Notes under the pieces: model-generated
Seen by the model: only the letters and a program-made list of their open reading frames with translations
What the model was told of the DNA's origin: nothing
The model's database searches: none
DNA from: Chondrosia reniformis
Taxonomy: Eukaryota > Porifera > Demospongiae > Chondrillida > Chondrillidae
Length of the DNA stretch: 64,000 nucleotides
Assembly (NCBI GenBank): GCA_947172415.1
Contig: OX359197.1
Span: 5,271,673 to 5,335,672, forward strand
Direction: 5' to 3'
Program-made: the position numbers and the translations under genes
Shown: one piece after another, positions 22,495-33,844 of the stretch
How the letters are laid out: each line of letters begins with the position of its first letter
Position numbering within the stretch: position 1 is the first letter of the stretch

Positions 22495-24853
22495 TTACAA
22501 AAAATATACAAACTCTACAGAAGACAAGATTGTATCTTTGTCACGAGTAAAACGATGATTACGTCCTCCAACTACCAAGAAAGCTCTTTCACCTAGCTGT
22601 ACAGTACCTGATCTTATACGAGGTACCTTCAACTGACCAAGTGACACCCACATACTTTGAGATGGAGAATAAATGTGAACGGCTGATTGAGGATGGTCTT
22701 CACTGTCCATACCACCAACAGTGAAGAGTGAGTGTGGGCTGGAAAATGTGGATGAAAGAGAAAATGGTGTCTGACATGGTAACTCTATCCACTGTCTTCC
22801 TTCCACTGGGTGATCACTGAGTACTGCTTCATTGAGGATATCCCAACTCATCTTCCAGGTAGACTTTAGTGATGTACATCTGTGTTTCCCTTTCCGATGC
22901 TCAGGAACATAGCCTCCATTGCAGATGTAAACTGCATCTTCACATGAAATGAGTTGATGGTTTTGTAATGGTCTAGGAAGTGCAAAGTTGTCTAGTGTAG
23001 ACCACTGCTTTGTAGTGATACGCATGACATCTATGCTCTGTAATGTTGAATCATTGTGACTAAGTCCACCAGCCACAATGAGTATGCCATCTTTATAGAG
23101 TGTTGCTGGTCTGGCTCGTTTTGTGGGCATTGGTGGGAATACTGCTCTCCAAGTGTTATCCACCAAGGTGCTCAGCTTATTAGTAACTTGACGTGATTCT
23201 GATTCCCATCCTCCAATCAATGTTATTTGATTATCAATGATTTCTCCTTGGCAACAGATCTGAGGTGTTGGTTGTGGGAGAATGGTCCAAGTGAGTTCCT
23301 CCAAGTTAAAGACTTGTACTTTGTCTACATCTTTGATATCCACACATTTTCCTCCAAACACGTACACCAAGTGACCGTCACACAGTACATTGGGGGAGGT
23401 AGTAGGTATGGGTAGATCTGGTAATTGAAATGAGGTGAACTGTAAAGATTGGACATCATCAACCTGCACAAGAAAGGAACAGTTCTGTAAATTCTTATAG
23501 TGTGTGCATGTGAATAGGGTACATGTCCTTATATCATATATTTGGTTAATAGAGAACAAACAATATAAAATTACTACATGCACTTGAGAAACACAATTTC
23601 AACAGCCACATTCAATTAAGGAAAATTGAATGTATTTTTATACTAGCACTTATATACTCACATACTATAGGTCAATAGTAGCTGATAAACTTCAAAAAGA
23701 ATTAACTTTGTGTTCATTGGGTACAGTCAGTTCATGTGAGCTGATTTAGTTGGTTATGTAATCACATTATACATTACAATTTCTCATTCACAATCAGTAA
23801 TAGTAATCTAAACCATGTACATGTAGTAGCCATTCCTTTGCATAAACAAGTAAGTTTACTCAGGTCTTGCATGTGTTTCTACAAACTCTTTTGCTTTAAG
23901 TGTCAGTATTGTTAATTAAATCCTACACTGAATTTTGTGTCCAGTACCATTTTGGAGATACCTCTATAAGTAACCATATTATTAACTAAGATAATATTTA
24001 CCTTCTTTAATGGCTCTGCCATTAGACTGCCCTTCATAAGTAATTTCACCTTCACTGTCTCAATGTCTGGTCTCTCCTCTGGGTTGTCTCTGAGACATTG
24101 AAGGATAATTAGCTTCAGTGAATGGTCATCAGGTAACTTTGACAGATCTTTAGCTCTTCTCTCAATTTCAGGGAAAGCTCCAATCTTATTAAATCCAGAA
24201 GTGGGCGGGTCCTGAGTGCCCACCTCCAGCATCACTACACCAAAGGAGAAGACGTCTCCTTTCGATGTGAATTTTGCATTCTGATCAACCAGTGATTCTG
24301 GTGGCATGTACAAAAAACAACCTGGAGCTTGTGTTGTAAGATACTTCACATCAGTTGGTCTGAACTTAGCTTGTCCAAGATCACTGATTTTCACGACACT
24401 GCAGTCGATGTTAACTAGAATGTTGGCTGGTCGAAGGTCTCGATGTAAGATCTGAGGGTCGAACTGGTGAAGGAACATTAGACCGGAAGCGATCTGGACA
24501 CAGATATCCATCTGTTTGGTGACAGTAACGCGTCCTTTATTTGTATTCAAGAACTTCTCCAACGATTGTTCCATGAATTCCATTATTAAAACAGATTGAC
24601 CTTCGTAACGGGAAACTCCGATGAATTCGACAATATTAACGTGTATGGCCTTCTGTAGCAATTCACATTCTCTTTCAAAGTCAGCTTGAATCTTTTCAAA
24701 CTGTACTTCTGAAAGTCTTGCAGAGTCTAAGAGTAGTTTGTGAATTCTCTTAGCGGCGATCACTCTTCCCTGGAACGTTCCCTTCTGAACTACACCGAAA
24801 GCACCTCTTCCTAGCTCTTCACGAAGTTGGAGACTAGAAAAGTACGTTCCCAT
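22495..24853 (-). CDS. Protein kinase-kelch fusion, copy D (two exons, about 606 aa)
   Basis: Exon 1 (24853-24002) is the kinase, all catalytic motifs present, ending PLKK|GTAAAT; exon 2 (23463-22495) is the kelch propeller. Same phase-0 junction and identical 322-residue exon 2 length as B and C. Exon 1 keeps the PLKK end shared with C. Substitutions against B and C are scattered through both domains (for example CFLYMPPE, and GGLSHND in the third kelch repeat), so the copies have had time to diverge while staying open. That implies selection for function. Confidence 0.88.
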
Positions 24854-25095
24854 GACTGGCTACGTAGCTATGCAGCTTTGAGAACGGTCAACGCCCTATT
24901 TCGAGGCTGTCACGTGTTTAGCGTAACATTTAGAAATATTAATTTTTATTCGAATGAAGTTAGCACGAAAAAGGGATGACAGCGACACAAGGTAAGGGCT
25001 AATCATACAGAAAGTGACATATACAGCGCTAGTATAGCTACACAAATATAAATTGTAATTGAATCATGCAAATATTCAAGTATGGATGGGCCTGT
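24854..25095. other. 5' flank of kinase-kelch copy D
   Basis: Shares the conserved flank (GAACGGTCAACGCCCTATTT, TCACGTGTTTAGCG, ATTCGAATGAAGTTAGCACG) with the other kinase copies and with the orphan block at 26615. Confidence 0.6.
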
Positions 25096-25826
25096 CGGGC
25101 CGGTGTCACAGGATATTTTATCCCCCGTGTATTTTATCTGGCGGATAAACGAAACTAGGAAATTTTATCCTACTCTAGGATAATTTACTCTACGTTTTAA
25201 GCGTACCATCCACAAAATGCAACCTTGGGCTGAAAGGGGATACGATTTTAGGATTTTCAGTCAATAGGAAAGTGACAAAATAAAAAAGCGCCGAAAATGT
25301 CTATTAAAACCCATTTTCGTCCGTAACAGTTTAATCGATCTGCAAAGCCTCTAACAAAGAAGTGTGTCAGTTTGTACTGCAATTGTCTTGTACCTGAAGA
25401 TGATGAGGAAATGGCCTTATGTGGCAATTGTCAGGGATGGTTTCATAAATCTTGTGAGGCCATTCCTGACAGGATATTCTCTGAGAAGGACATTTCATGG
25501 GTTTGCTCCCAGTATAGTTGACATCTCATGCATTTGACATGACAGATTATGTATTTTAATTTTTGTAATTTAATGACAAGTATTAAATTTAGTACTTATT
25601 TTATTTTTTCTTATCATAATAAACATTCATATATACTAAATGATTAAGATAAATTATCCTAGTATATTTCATCCCCCAGATAGAATGTCCTATGATATTA
25701 TCCTAGAGTAGGATATAATTTCCTAGGGTATATAGGATAAATTTTCCTAGGATAAAGTATCCCAGGGGGATATTTTATCCTAGGAAAATTTATCTGGGGG
25801 GATAGAATTTACTGTGACACTGGGAC
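25096..25826 (+). mobile_element. Non-autonomous DNA transposon carrying a PHD-finger frame
   Basis: The ends are inverted: GGTGTCACAGGATATTTTAT at the left, and ATAGAATTTACTGTGACACT at the right, whose complement begins AGTGTCACAGTAAATT. Both ends are followed inward by ATCCCCC and repeated TCCTAGGATAAA motifs. Inside, 25337-25521 (+) encodes a PHD-type zinc finger (YCNC, LCGNCQGWFHKSC, WVC) ending at TGA; the last cysteine of the W-x-C-x2-C is Tyr. No transposase is present. Confidence 0.65.
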
Positions 25827-25928
25827 CAAAACCGGTCCAGGCAGACCAATTATGGCAGGCGATAATTGGTCCCCCGGTGATAACTAGTCTGAGGTGATAC
25901 TGGCACTCTCACTTGTGAACGAAACGAA

Positions 25929-26087
25929 ATGATTTACTGCGTCTGCCGAATGCCCAGTGTGGGTGGTGCTGCAATGATCCAATGCAGCGATTGTCAAGAA
26001 TGGTTTCACATTCACTATGTGTCGCCAAGCCCTGCTGCACTTAATACCAGAAACAAACCTTGGTACTGTACTGACTGTGACTACTGA
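25929..26087 (+). pseudogene. Second transposon-type PHD finger remnant
   Basis: Encodes MIYCVCRMP, CSDCQEWFH and WYCTDCDY before a TGA, a PHD finger with the cysteine after the His replaced by Tyr (HIHYVSP). Such fingers form the C-terminal tail of several invertebrate transposon proteins. No upstream exon is seen, and the ARMH1-like fragment begins about 50 bp later. Confidence 0.55.
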
Positions 26088-26135
26088 CATATATATATAT
26101 GTACATGTGTGTTGTACGTATACATATATCTGTAG

Positions 26136-26433
26136 CTTGTGAGTTGATCAAAGATTTTGTGGTCTATGAGGAGGTGCAGCACCCACTGATGACAGGTCTG
26201 ATTAATCTACTGAAGCCATCAGAGAAGGAAGAGAAGGAAGGTGACTCTGGCAGGCAGACTTCTAGTGGTGAGGTTGAACAAGCTTCTTCTGACCATGTTA
26301 TTGAGCAACTCTGTGTTGTCTCTCTTCCTCCATAAAAGTACCTCTACCGATGTACATCCAGCAAGCGAGTGCAGCCTAGGTCATTGGAATGTTGGCTGTC
26401 TCCAATGCCATGGTAGCAGAAGAGATGGTTCAG
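26136..26433 (+). pseudogene. ARMH1-like exons 6-7 fragment
   Basis: Close copy of 13616-13913 with the same acceptor and the same GTTCAG|GTAAAC donor. It shares the in-frame TAG of the full copy, and the direct frame additionally stops at a TAA (CCTCCATAA). No neighbouring exons 5 or 8 are in order. Confidence 0.8.
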
Positions 26434-26614
26434 GTAAACCCACACTATGTATATGGCAATGTTTTGCACTGTACGTATGTACACGTGTATATACAGTACT
26501 TGTCACTTAGATATGTTTGTTGTGATAGTGTGTTGAATTGTACCTACCTCTTGAAGAACTGTGTCTATACGCATACAGTCCAATCTCAGAATTCATTATC
26601 AAAAATTTGAATTA

Positions 26615-26900
26615 GGCGACGTATGCAGCTTTGAAGATGGTCGACGCCCTATTTCGAGGCTGTCACGTGTTTAGTGGAACATAATAGAAACATTTTATTT
26701 GAATGAAGTTAGCACGAAAAAGGGATGACAGCAGCACAAGGTAAGGGCTAATTATACAGAAAGTGACATATACAGCGCTAGTATATAGCTAAACACAAAT
26801 GGTTTCTTTCTTCTCACCATACGTAGTAATTGAAACATGCAAATATTGTTATGCATTTAGTATTTTTATAAATTGACTAAGTTATTGCTGTTATTATATA
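26615..26900. repeat. Orphan kinase 5' flank
   Basis: Matches 24870-25050 and 8640-8880 (GGTCGACGCCCTATTT, TCACGTGTTTAGTGGAACATA) with no kinase exon attached, so a promoter-region copy was duplicated on its own. Confidence 0.75.
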
Positions 26901-27044
26901 TGTATGCACATTGATGCCTTAATACTTCCACTATAAATATTAATTTTCTGAGCTCCTGCAGTATAATATATTTCACAGGATGCATATGGAGTATATATTA
27001 GTATATTTCACTGCAGGGTATGTACATTATTATTATAATATCTG

Positions 27045-27539
27045 TGAGAGTGCTGGCATTAGAGCTGTCACAGAGTGTCTAGCTAGGTCCACCAGCCCTC
27101 CCACTCAGGAGAGGGCGCAAGGACTGCTGTTTGAACTGTTTCAGGGCAATCCTCACTATCAGAGTCAAGTCTACAAAGCACTTATTGCACTGATGGCAGC
27201 ATCTAATACTAGTGCACAAAGACTTGCTGCATCTACTCTTAGAGATATTCAGGTATGGATGGGCTTTTAGTTAGGAGGTATTTAGGTATGGATGGGCTCT
27301 TATTAAAGAGGTATTTAGGTATGGATGGGCTCTTAGTTAGGAGGCTTTTAGATGTGGGTGGGCCCTTAGTTGGGAGGTATTCAGGTATGGGTGGGCTCTT
27401 ATTAAAGAGGTATTTAGGTATGGATGGGCTCTTATATTAGTTATTCAGCATTAGCCTCAAATGGGAGTAGTGAGTGCTTCTATAGTAGACCCAGTGCTGT
27501 CCTTATTGAAGACACTGGACTTGGCAGTGCAGTATGAGG
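27045..27539 (+). pseudogene. ARMH1-like exons 4-5 fragment with expanded minisatellite
   Basis: Exon 4 part (27045-27252) and complete exon 5 (27455-27539) with intact splice sites. Between them intron 4 carries five to six GGTATGGATGGGCTCTTA units (27253-27435), more than in the other copies. It breaks at about 27793 into kelch sequence. Confidence 0.8.
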
Positions 27540-27794
27540 GTAGGTACTTGTATGTGTAGATACTGTACATTAGAAAGGAGAGAGAAGAAAGTGTTTGATT
27601 ATATTGACAGAGATTGTAGACTAAATTGTGTTTTAATTGTGTGTACGTACAAAATAGTTTAGAAGTACGTATTTATAACAACTGCATTTGTGAACTGATA
27701 TAATAGTCATGTATCATATATCTGAAGAGGTTTGCTTACAATCACTTAGTGTGTACCTATATATATACCATTTAATATGGGTTCACCAAAAGAT

Positions 27795-28189
27795 GTAGAC
27801 CACTGCTTTGTAGTGACACACATGACATCTATGCTCTGTTATGTTGTATCGTCCTGAGTACATCCACCAGTCACAATGAGTATGTCATCTTTATAGATTG
27901 CAGCTGGCCTAAACTAACGAACTTGAGGTGTTGGTTGTGGGAGAATGGTCCAAGTGAGTTTCTCCAAGTTAAACACTTGTACTTTGTCTTCAACTTTGAT
28001 ATCCGCACATCTTCCTCCAAACACATACACCAAGTGACCGTCACACAGTACATTGGGGGGGGGGGGGGGGGGGAATTAGGTATGGGTAGATCTGGTAATA
28101 GAAATGAGGTCAACTGTAAAGATTGGACATCATCAACCTGCACAAGAAAGGAAGAGCTTTGTAAATAGTTATAGAGAGTGCATGTGAAT
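27795..28189 (-). pseudogene. Kelch exon remnant (copy E)
   Basis: Homologous to two separated parts of the kelch exon, joined with an internal deletion near 27915. It has a frame-destroying run of 19 G at 28055-28073 where other copies read ATTGGGGGAGG. The acceptor side (CAACCTGCACAAGAAAGG) is kept. No kinase exon is present upstream. Confidence 0.8.
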
Positions 28190-28990
28190 TCCAATAGAGT
28201 ACATGTTATGGTATCACTTGGTTAATACAGTATTACAATAATATCAATTGACACATGTATACTTGAGAAACACATTTAACGGCCAGATTCATGATTAAGG
28301 AAAATTCAATATATACTCACTTACGTACGTATGATAGGGTCAATGACGACTTCAAAAGCAAGTACTTTCATGGGTATACGTAATTAAGGTTCTGTAGGAG
28401 GGTTTTAATCAGTTGACTATATAGTCAAGTATAATGCCATGGCAACACACAAAGATTGGCTATATCAACATAATAAACAAACAAATATATGACCACAACA
28501 ATGTAGTTAGCATCAGCTGTTATCTTTAAATTGACTTGAAGTAGACTGTTTTTTTGTGAGGGTTCTCTGTGGTAGTTTTAACAGACTTAATTATTACACT
28601 TGAAGCACTTGTTAATTATTCAGCTATTTCTATAACTTATATTGTCTGTGTAATTACTGGTGAAAGATCAAACTGTCATTGCTAAAAGTCAGTTACTGGA
28701 CCAGTGACTATAGAACATGTGGTCTTCATGATCAGTAACAAGGAGAGTCTGGTTCAGTGTCTCCATCCCACTCAAGACTGGAACAGAAATGGATCATCAC
28801 TATCAGATACCCTCTAAGAAAGTCTCAATGTAATGTAACAATTAAATGTACTGGCAGGTCTTAACTCAACATTCTTATTGTAACAGTACATATATACTAA
28901 AGATACAGTGCTTTTATCATAAACATTGTAACTTCACTTAATTGTTTAATTTGTGTTTAAATTTGCAAATCTAGATACCGTAATACATGT
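28190..28990. repeat. Intron-derived flank of kelch remnant E
   Basis: Resembles the kinase-kelch intron of copy B (6430-7000): CACTTGGTTA near the start, GCCATGGCAACAC, GAAATGGATCAT. The homology ends before any kinase exon. Confidence 0.6.
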
Positions 28991-30149
28991 ACAAGTGTAT
29001 AATGTATATACGAATATATATAAACAGAGCTTGACCTCTCTATGGAAAATGAACTATATAACAATGGTAAAGGCAGATTCACAAGTAATACAACAAACTA
29101 TTCATTTCTGTTCATAAAATAAATTTAAAGTTAGTTCACTGAACTACAAGAAAAGAATTATAAACAACAGAGAAGTGCAAAAACTGAATACAAAAGCGAA
29201 TTCCTTCCAAACCAACCTGAAGCTGCAGCCTACAACAGGGGTTCCTGGCCGACTACGTAGTGGCACTGGACCCACACTCCTCCAGGTACGGGTCATATAG
29301 TGAGAACCAACAAAGTTGATTAATAGTGAGATACATCTCCAGGCACTAACCCATAGATAGAGAGACCACCCCACTATACGAATACCGATGACCCTTTGTC
29401 GCATGGTGCTCCTACCGGGGCGACACAAGCTCGGACCCTGTTGTAGTATCGCTGTGATGTGACGTCATTTCATCTTATCCTTCTGAGATCTCAAGCTCAG
29501 GGAAACAATAATTTACGTATATGAAATATATCAATGTCAACATGCTTAAAATATATATAGACTAGTTACTATCTATATATATTTTATTATAACTTAAAAT
29601 CTACTCTTCTCATGTGTGCTCCAAAGCTTAAAACTATTTAACTCTAGTGCAATTAACACATTGCACTCGAATGAGCAAGATCACACGGTCATCTAATGTA
29701 AATTGGCACGGAAGAATATGCACAGAGATAATATATTCATTTTTTGTGTATATAGGTTGCAGATCAAAATGGCAGCCGTCATGTAATTGCAAGTTGAATA
29801 CGGTTTTAAGATTGAAATTGCTTCATTTCCTTCTACTTGTCTCACACTCACAACTTTTAGTGTAACCTAAACGTGGTTAAGTAAGGTTTACTTTGTGACA
29901 CACCTCATGGAGACATTAATTCTGTTATATTAAAAGAGTTTCAGACTATTGGAACTGCGCATGCATTAATTACTCTTCACCAAATATACCAAAACAAACA
30001 TTACAGTTACATTTACAGTATGTTATATACGTCATAACTTTTGATTTTATCATGCACTTTGATATGAATGGATATTACAATTATAAGCAAGTAATTTATA
30101 ATTTGCATGAATTATAAGCGATTGCAACTGTTTCAATACAGTTAAAAGT
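28991..30149. other. Intergenic, no supported gene
   Basis: A 94-codon - strand frame at 29428-29144 lies in a locally GC-richer patch, but it has no recognisable domain or splice context. The rest is AT-rich without features. Confidence 0.4.
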
Positions 30150-32239
30150 TTAAAAGTGAAAAGTGCCTAAATGTCGAGGCTTTGATCTAAAAAAGTAACG
30201 GAATGGATCCGAGTATATTCCTCCAACACCTGGTGGGCGTGTCCCAGGAAAAAGATCAAACTCTCCACCTACATACATAACAAGTAAAAATATTAATTTT
30301 ATTCATAAAAAAAATGACGTAACAAATTATATTATTACCAGGAGGGGGGAGTATGGAATCTTTACCTATAATCCCAGGGGGGTGGGGTGGTGCAACAGGT
30401 GGCAGTGTCACACTGTTACTGTACAATTCCATATTTCTGTACAAAATCTCTTTATTCTTCAACATTTCAATCTTTTGTAAATGTAGCTTTACGTATTCAG
30501 ACTTCCAATTTACAGTCTTCAATTCCAATTGGGACTTTAACACTACATCTATCATATTGAAAATTATGTGTGAGTAAAACCCTTAATTTGAAACCAATTT
30601 GATTTACATTGGGATCCAAAGTCTCTCATTAACAAGTTTTTCCAAAAGAAGTCCTCTTTGCACAGCTGATTGAATTCTCTATTAACCATTTCCATGGCAA
30701 CCAAACTATGACAATCTAAATGCTTCAACACTTTAAACTACACAATTTAAAAATCTGTTTGGAACAATGATTACTGTATAACAATGTCAGTACCTTTAGT
30801 TCAACGGGAACACCTGAAAATGTTCCTTGCACAATCCAGCCTAAGTCTTGGAGAAGTAGTGGGCATCATTTAGAACATTGATCATATAGTACATCATGTA
30901 CTCACTGGACCAGATGGCCTTTAGAAGTGGTTTAACTAGTAGACTCTCCAATTTATACTGAACTTTACAAGATTTTATATCCAAATTTGGTAGAAAATCT
31001 TACAAAGGAGAATGAGAAAATAGTTGATAAAATGGGCAATTATACACGTATACACAGTGTATATTATTACTGGTTCATCTCGACACTGGGGAAAGTGGAT
31101 AAAACCCTGTAAGTGTCTTGATATAGGTCGAGGAAAATGATTTTTCTGGTCAATTTTAGCTCATAATTATCAGCTACATTATACTACATACAATCTTATT
31201 ATTCAAAATCAGTTATGGAACTGTACACTTTATTCTAATACTAATAATGCATTAATTACAGTCTGTAGAATACCTTTATTAAAGGCTACACTCTCATCAC
31301 TAAACTGATTTGGCTTCACTTGACAGCTAAACACTTGTCCTTTCACTTTACCTGCAGAGACACACACAAGTACAAGCTGTTTCAACAAGTCTCTCTCTTA
31401 ACTTACCATGGAGGATACAGGTACTGCCCATCGCAGTACAGACTATCTTGCACCTCTGCTGAGACATGCCTTCTTCTACTACGCCCTCATCTACTACGCC
31501 CTCATCTACCACGCCCACTTTGTCCTTTCTCTCCATCACACCTTTGTAAATGTATTCCATCTGATACAGACCATTTGAGGGGAAATCCCTTGATAATACC
31601 CTTCCCCCGTTGCTATCTGCTTCAAAACCTCTGTAAATGAGTTCCGCATGAAGGAAAATAAAAATGGCCTCCACAGTGTTACGTGGAGGGTTGGACCTGA
31701 ATGCTAATTGAAGGATCTCCCCCTTTCGTGACAGACATGGCACTGCTATAGAGCTGCTCTCGGAGAGACCATCTTCACATGCACCACTCAGATCTGGACC
31801 AGGTGGGAGTGGTTCAGTGACACTGCCCTCTTTTGGGGTGTGTGCTAGTGGGCGTGTCCTATCCCTGGTAGGTGTGGCAATACTCTGGGGACATGAAGCT
31901 ATTTCAATCTTTTCATCTTGTCTAGCAACCTCTTCACTTTCTCCTGTCCAGTCCCCCAGCATCCAAATCACGTCCCCGTGCACCAGTCCGAGAGAGACCA
32001 GGGACTTTCCCTCGCCACTCAGTACATCTCTTCCGTTGAGTGATAATTCGTGTTTGGAACTACCAAATAAGAGACATAAAGTGATGGGCTATTAAAAGGT
32101 AATATAAGCGCCTAGCTTACTCTATCGGGATTCCCAGTTCCTGGAAAATGATTCTTTTCAGTTCTCTCAGAGTCACCTTCTGATCCACTTGTAAGGAAGT
32201 GGTTCGTTTGACTTGTTTACTTTTGACCCGAATCTTCAT
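30150..32239 (-). CDS. FBXO7: FBXO7-like F-box protein (8 exons, about 475 aa)
   Basis: SCF ubiquitin-ligase substrate adaptor. Exons: 32239-32121, 32059-31407, 31351-31274, 30998-30906, 30846-30794, 30737-30608, 30548-30366, 30268-30150; all phases agree. Domains in order: N-terminal ubiquitin-like fold (MKIRVKSKQ ... LNGRDVLSG ... HGDVIWML), FP/PI31-like dimerisation domain (RNTVEAIFIFLHAELI, FPSNGLYQMEYIY), F-box (VPVELK, FKVLKHLDCHSL, FFWKNLLMRDF), and a Pro/Gly-rich tail with GGEFDLFPG, as in FBXO7 and the proteasome regulator PI31. In vertebrates FBXO7 acts with SKP1-CUL1, the proteasome and mitophagy factors. ATG 32239 was chosen because MKIRV begins the ubiquitin fold. An acidic VDEG/VEEG repeat interrupts the FP domain. 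Confidence 0.88.
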
Positions 32240-32274
32240 GGCTGCCGAGAAGTAAGGGGAAATCCCGAAATAAA

Positions 32275-32399
32275 ATGGCTGACGAACGCCTCTCAACATT
32301 CGCTTGCTCTCTCTCTCCCTCCCAACCTTCTTCGAGCTACTAGCAAAGGATGGACTGGACGAGGCGCTAAGAAAGGCTGTTCAATTCGCCACTAAAGTA
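32275..32399 (+). other. Possible first exon of a divergent gene (unidentified)
   Basis: ATGGCTGACGAACGC starts 35 bp from the FBXO7 start on the opposite strand, but its frame stops after 22 codons. Another frame across 32320-32399 reads FFELLAKDGLDEALRKAV and ends at a good donor (ACTAAA|GTAATG). The two frames are separated by a CT-rich run. I could not find downstream exons. Confidence 0.3.
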
Positions 32400-32833
32400 A
32401 TGTATTCCGCTTTGGCGCACCGCTGCGGTCTACCTTTCCATTACCGAATGGAGTACAGTGAGATCGTTCAAGCAGCAGTTGATGGAATCTTTATTTTGAC
32501 TCAAGCTATGTACGCTACTTGCGAGTTGTGCAATGTAGGAATTTCGCAGTGTTGAAATGTTAGTCAACTGAACAAGGTCTGGCTGAGCGACGAAATGTTG
32601 TAAATAGTACACGAATATTTTAATATTCTAATAGCAATTGTAATACGGAATACTGACTGGAAGATGTTACATCGACAATCCGTAATACATCGCAACCTTT
32701 ACATAGTGTTCAGTTAACTGTCTCTTTCGACAGTTTATTAGATTTTGTGTTATTAGGAGGATCGTTTGAGGAGTACTTACAATTTAGAAAGATTGAAGCC
32801 ACTCCCACAACCACAATTATATTCCACAACTGT

Positions 32834-33100
32834 TGTATAACTATAATAAGAAGCACTTTGGCCTCTTATTATAGTTATACAATGTGATATCCCACCGATA
32901 ACTCAGTAAATGTCTAAAAGCTTGCGAAAAGCCTATATAGGGGCGGAGTGTATAACAGTTATACAGTGTCACTTTGTGGTGTATCGATTTTACACGTACT
33001 CACACTTGCACTCAAGCACTTCACACTCAAGCACTTCGCACCCCTGGGTCTCGTGCATGTACGTATATAATCGATACACCGCAAAGTGACACTGTATGAC
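32834..33100. mobile_element. Two hairpin-forming inverted repeats (MITE-like)
   Basis: First hairpin: 18-bp perfect stem TGTATAACTATAATAAGA at 32834-32851 and 32864-32881. Second: about 32-bp near-perfect arms CAGTGTCACTTTGTGGTGTA (around 32958-32989) and their complement (around 33069-33100). The second loop contains a CACTCAAGCACTTC direct repeat. No coding sequence. Confidence 0.65.
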
Positions 33101-33524
33101 TATTGCTTACATATATACTTGTATGTACAGATAAATTTGATTCAAAACATTATACAATCTAAAACACCAATTTCTTAGATACTATAAATATAGACTACAT
33201 ACATAGGGTAACTCATAACACCATAAAAATACAGTTACCCAAAAAACTAGGTTGCCTATTTAGTTGCTGAGACACTTTGCATTTGTATCTATTGATCAAA
33301 CATTCTATTTCCATTTCATACAATATTGTTCATCTTCACAATGGTCATTTTGTCTACAATTAAAGTCAAAGGCACAAATGTATGGTTGTTGGTTGCATAT
33401 GAGGGATGGTCTCTGCTAAGGGGGATTTATTTTATCGTAACTAACAATAGGGCAGGTTGGTTGTTCAACAGTCACTACAACTGTAAACTGTAACAATAGA
33501 TATAATTAACTATAGACCTCCATT
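33101..33524. other. Intergenic, no feature seen
   Basis: AT-rich, no reading frame or repeat recognised. Confidence 0.4.
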
Positions 33525-33605
33525 TTAAAATACTTTACTTTGGAGTAATTACCCAAACTACAATAATATTTACCTTCTCTTGTGGCTCTGCTAATAGACT
33601 GTACT
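33525..33605 (-). pseudogene. Scrap of kinase exon 1 end and its donor
   Basis: ACTTTACTTTGGAGTAATTA and TTTACCTTCTCTTGTGGCTC parallel 17530-17600 (end of kinase exon 1 and start of its intron in copy C). It is the outermost trace of the kinase-kelch array, about 5 kb beyond the last recognisable copy. Confidence 0.55.
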
Positions 33606-33844
33606 GTAGGTATAACAAATGTGAAAATTTATTAACTAAATAGAAATGCCTTGCCATTCAATATACAAAATGGATACTGTAATTACCAATTAACACCGGT
33701 GCATCCAATAAAAATATTATTATGATGAGGCGTTATATAGTATCTCTAATAATAACATTGTGGTCGTCTATTTACAGGAGCATACGAGTTGCGTAACTTT
33801 ATTAACCAGTTTCTTTCTGAACAATCTATATCTGGTGGAAGTAG

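Noticed and set aside
25540-25700. AT-rich part between the PHD frames considered as a gene end or snRNA
   Set aside because: It lies within the inverted-repeat element and has no RNA-gene motif.
29144-29428. 94-codon frame on the - strand
   Set aside because: No recognisable motif, no splice context, and composition alone does not support a gene.
31320-32095. Plus-strand frames opposite the FBXO7-like exon 2
   Set aside because: Shadows of a strongly supported - strand exon.
33001-33060. CACTCAAGCACTTC direct repeats considered as a CRISPR-like array
   Set aside because: Only about two imperfect copies without regular spacers, in a eukaryotic MITE-like loop.
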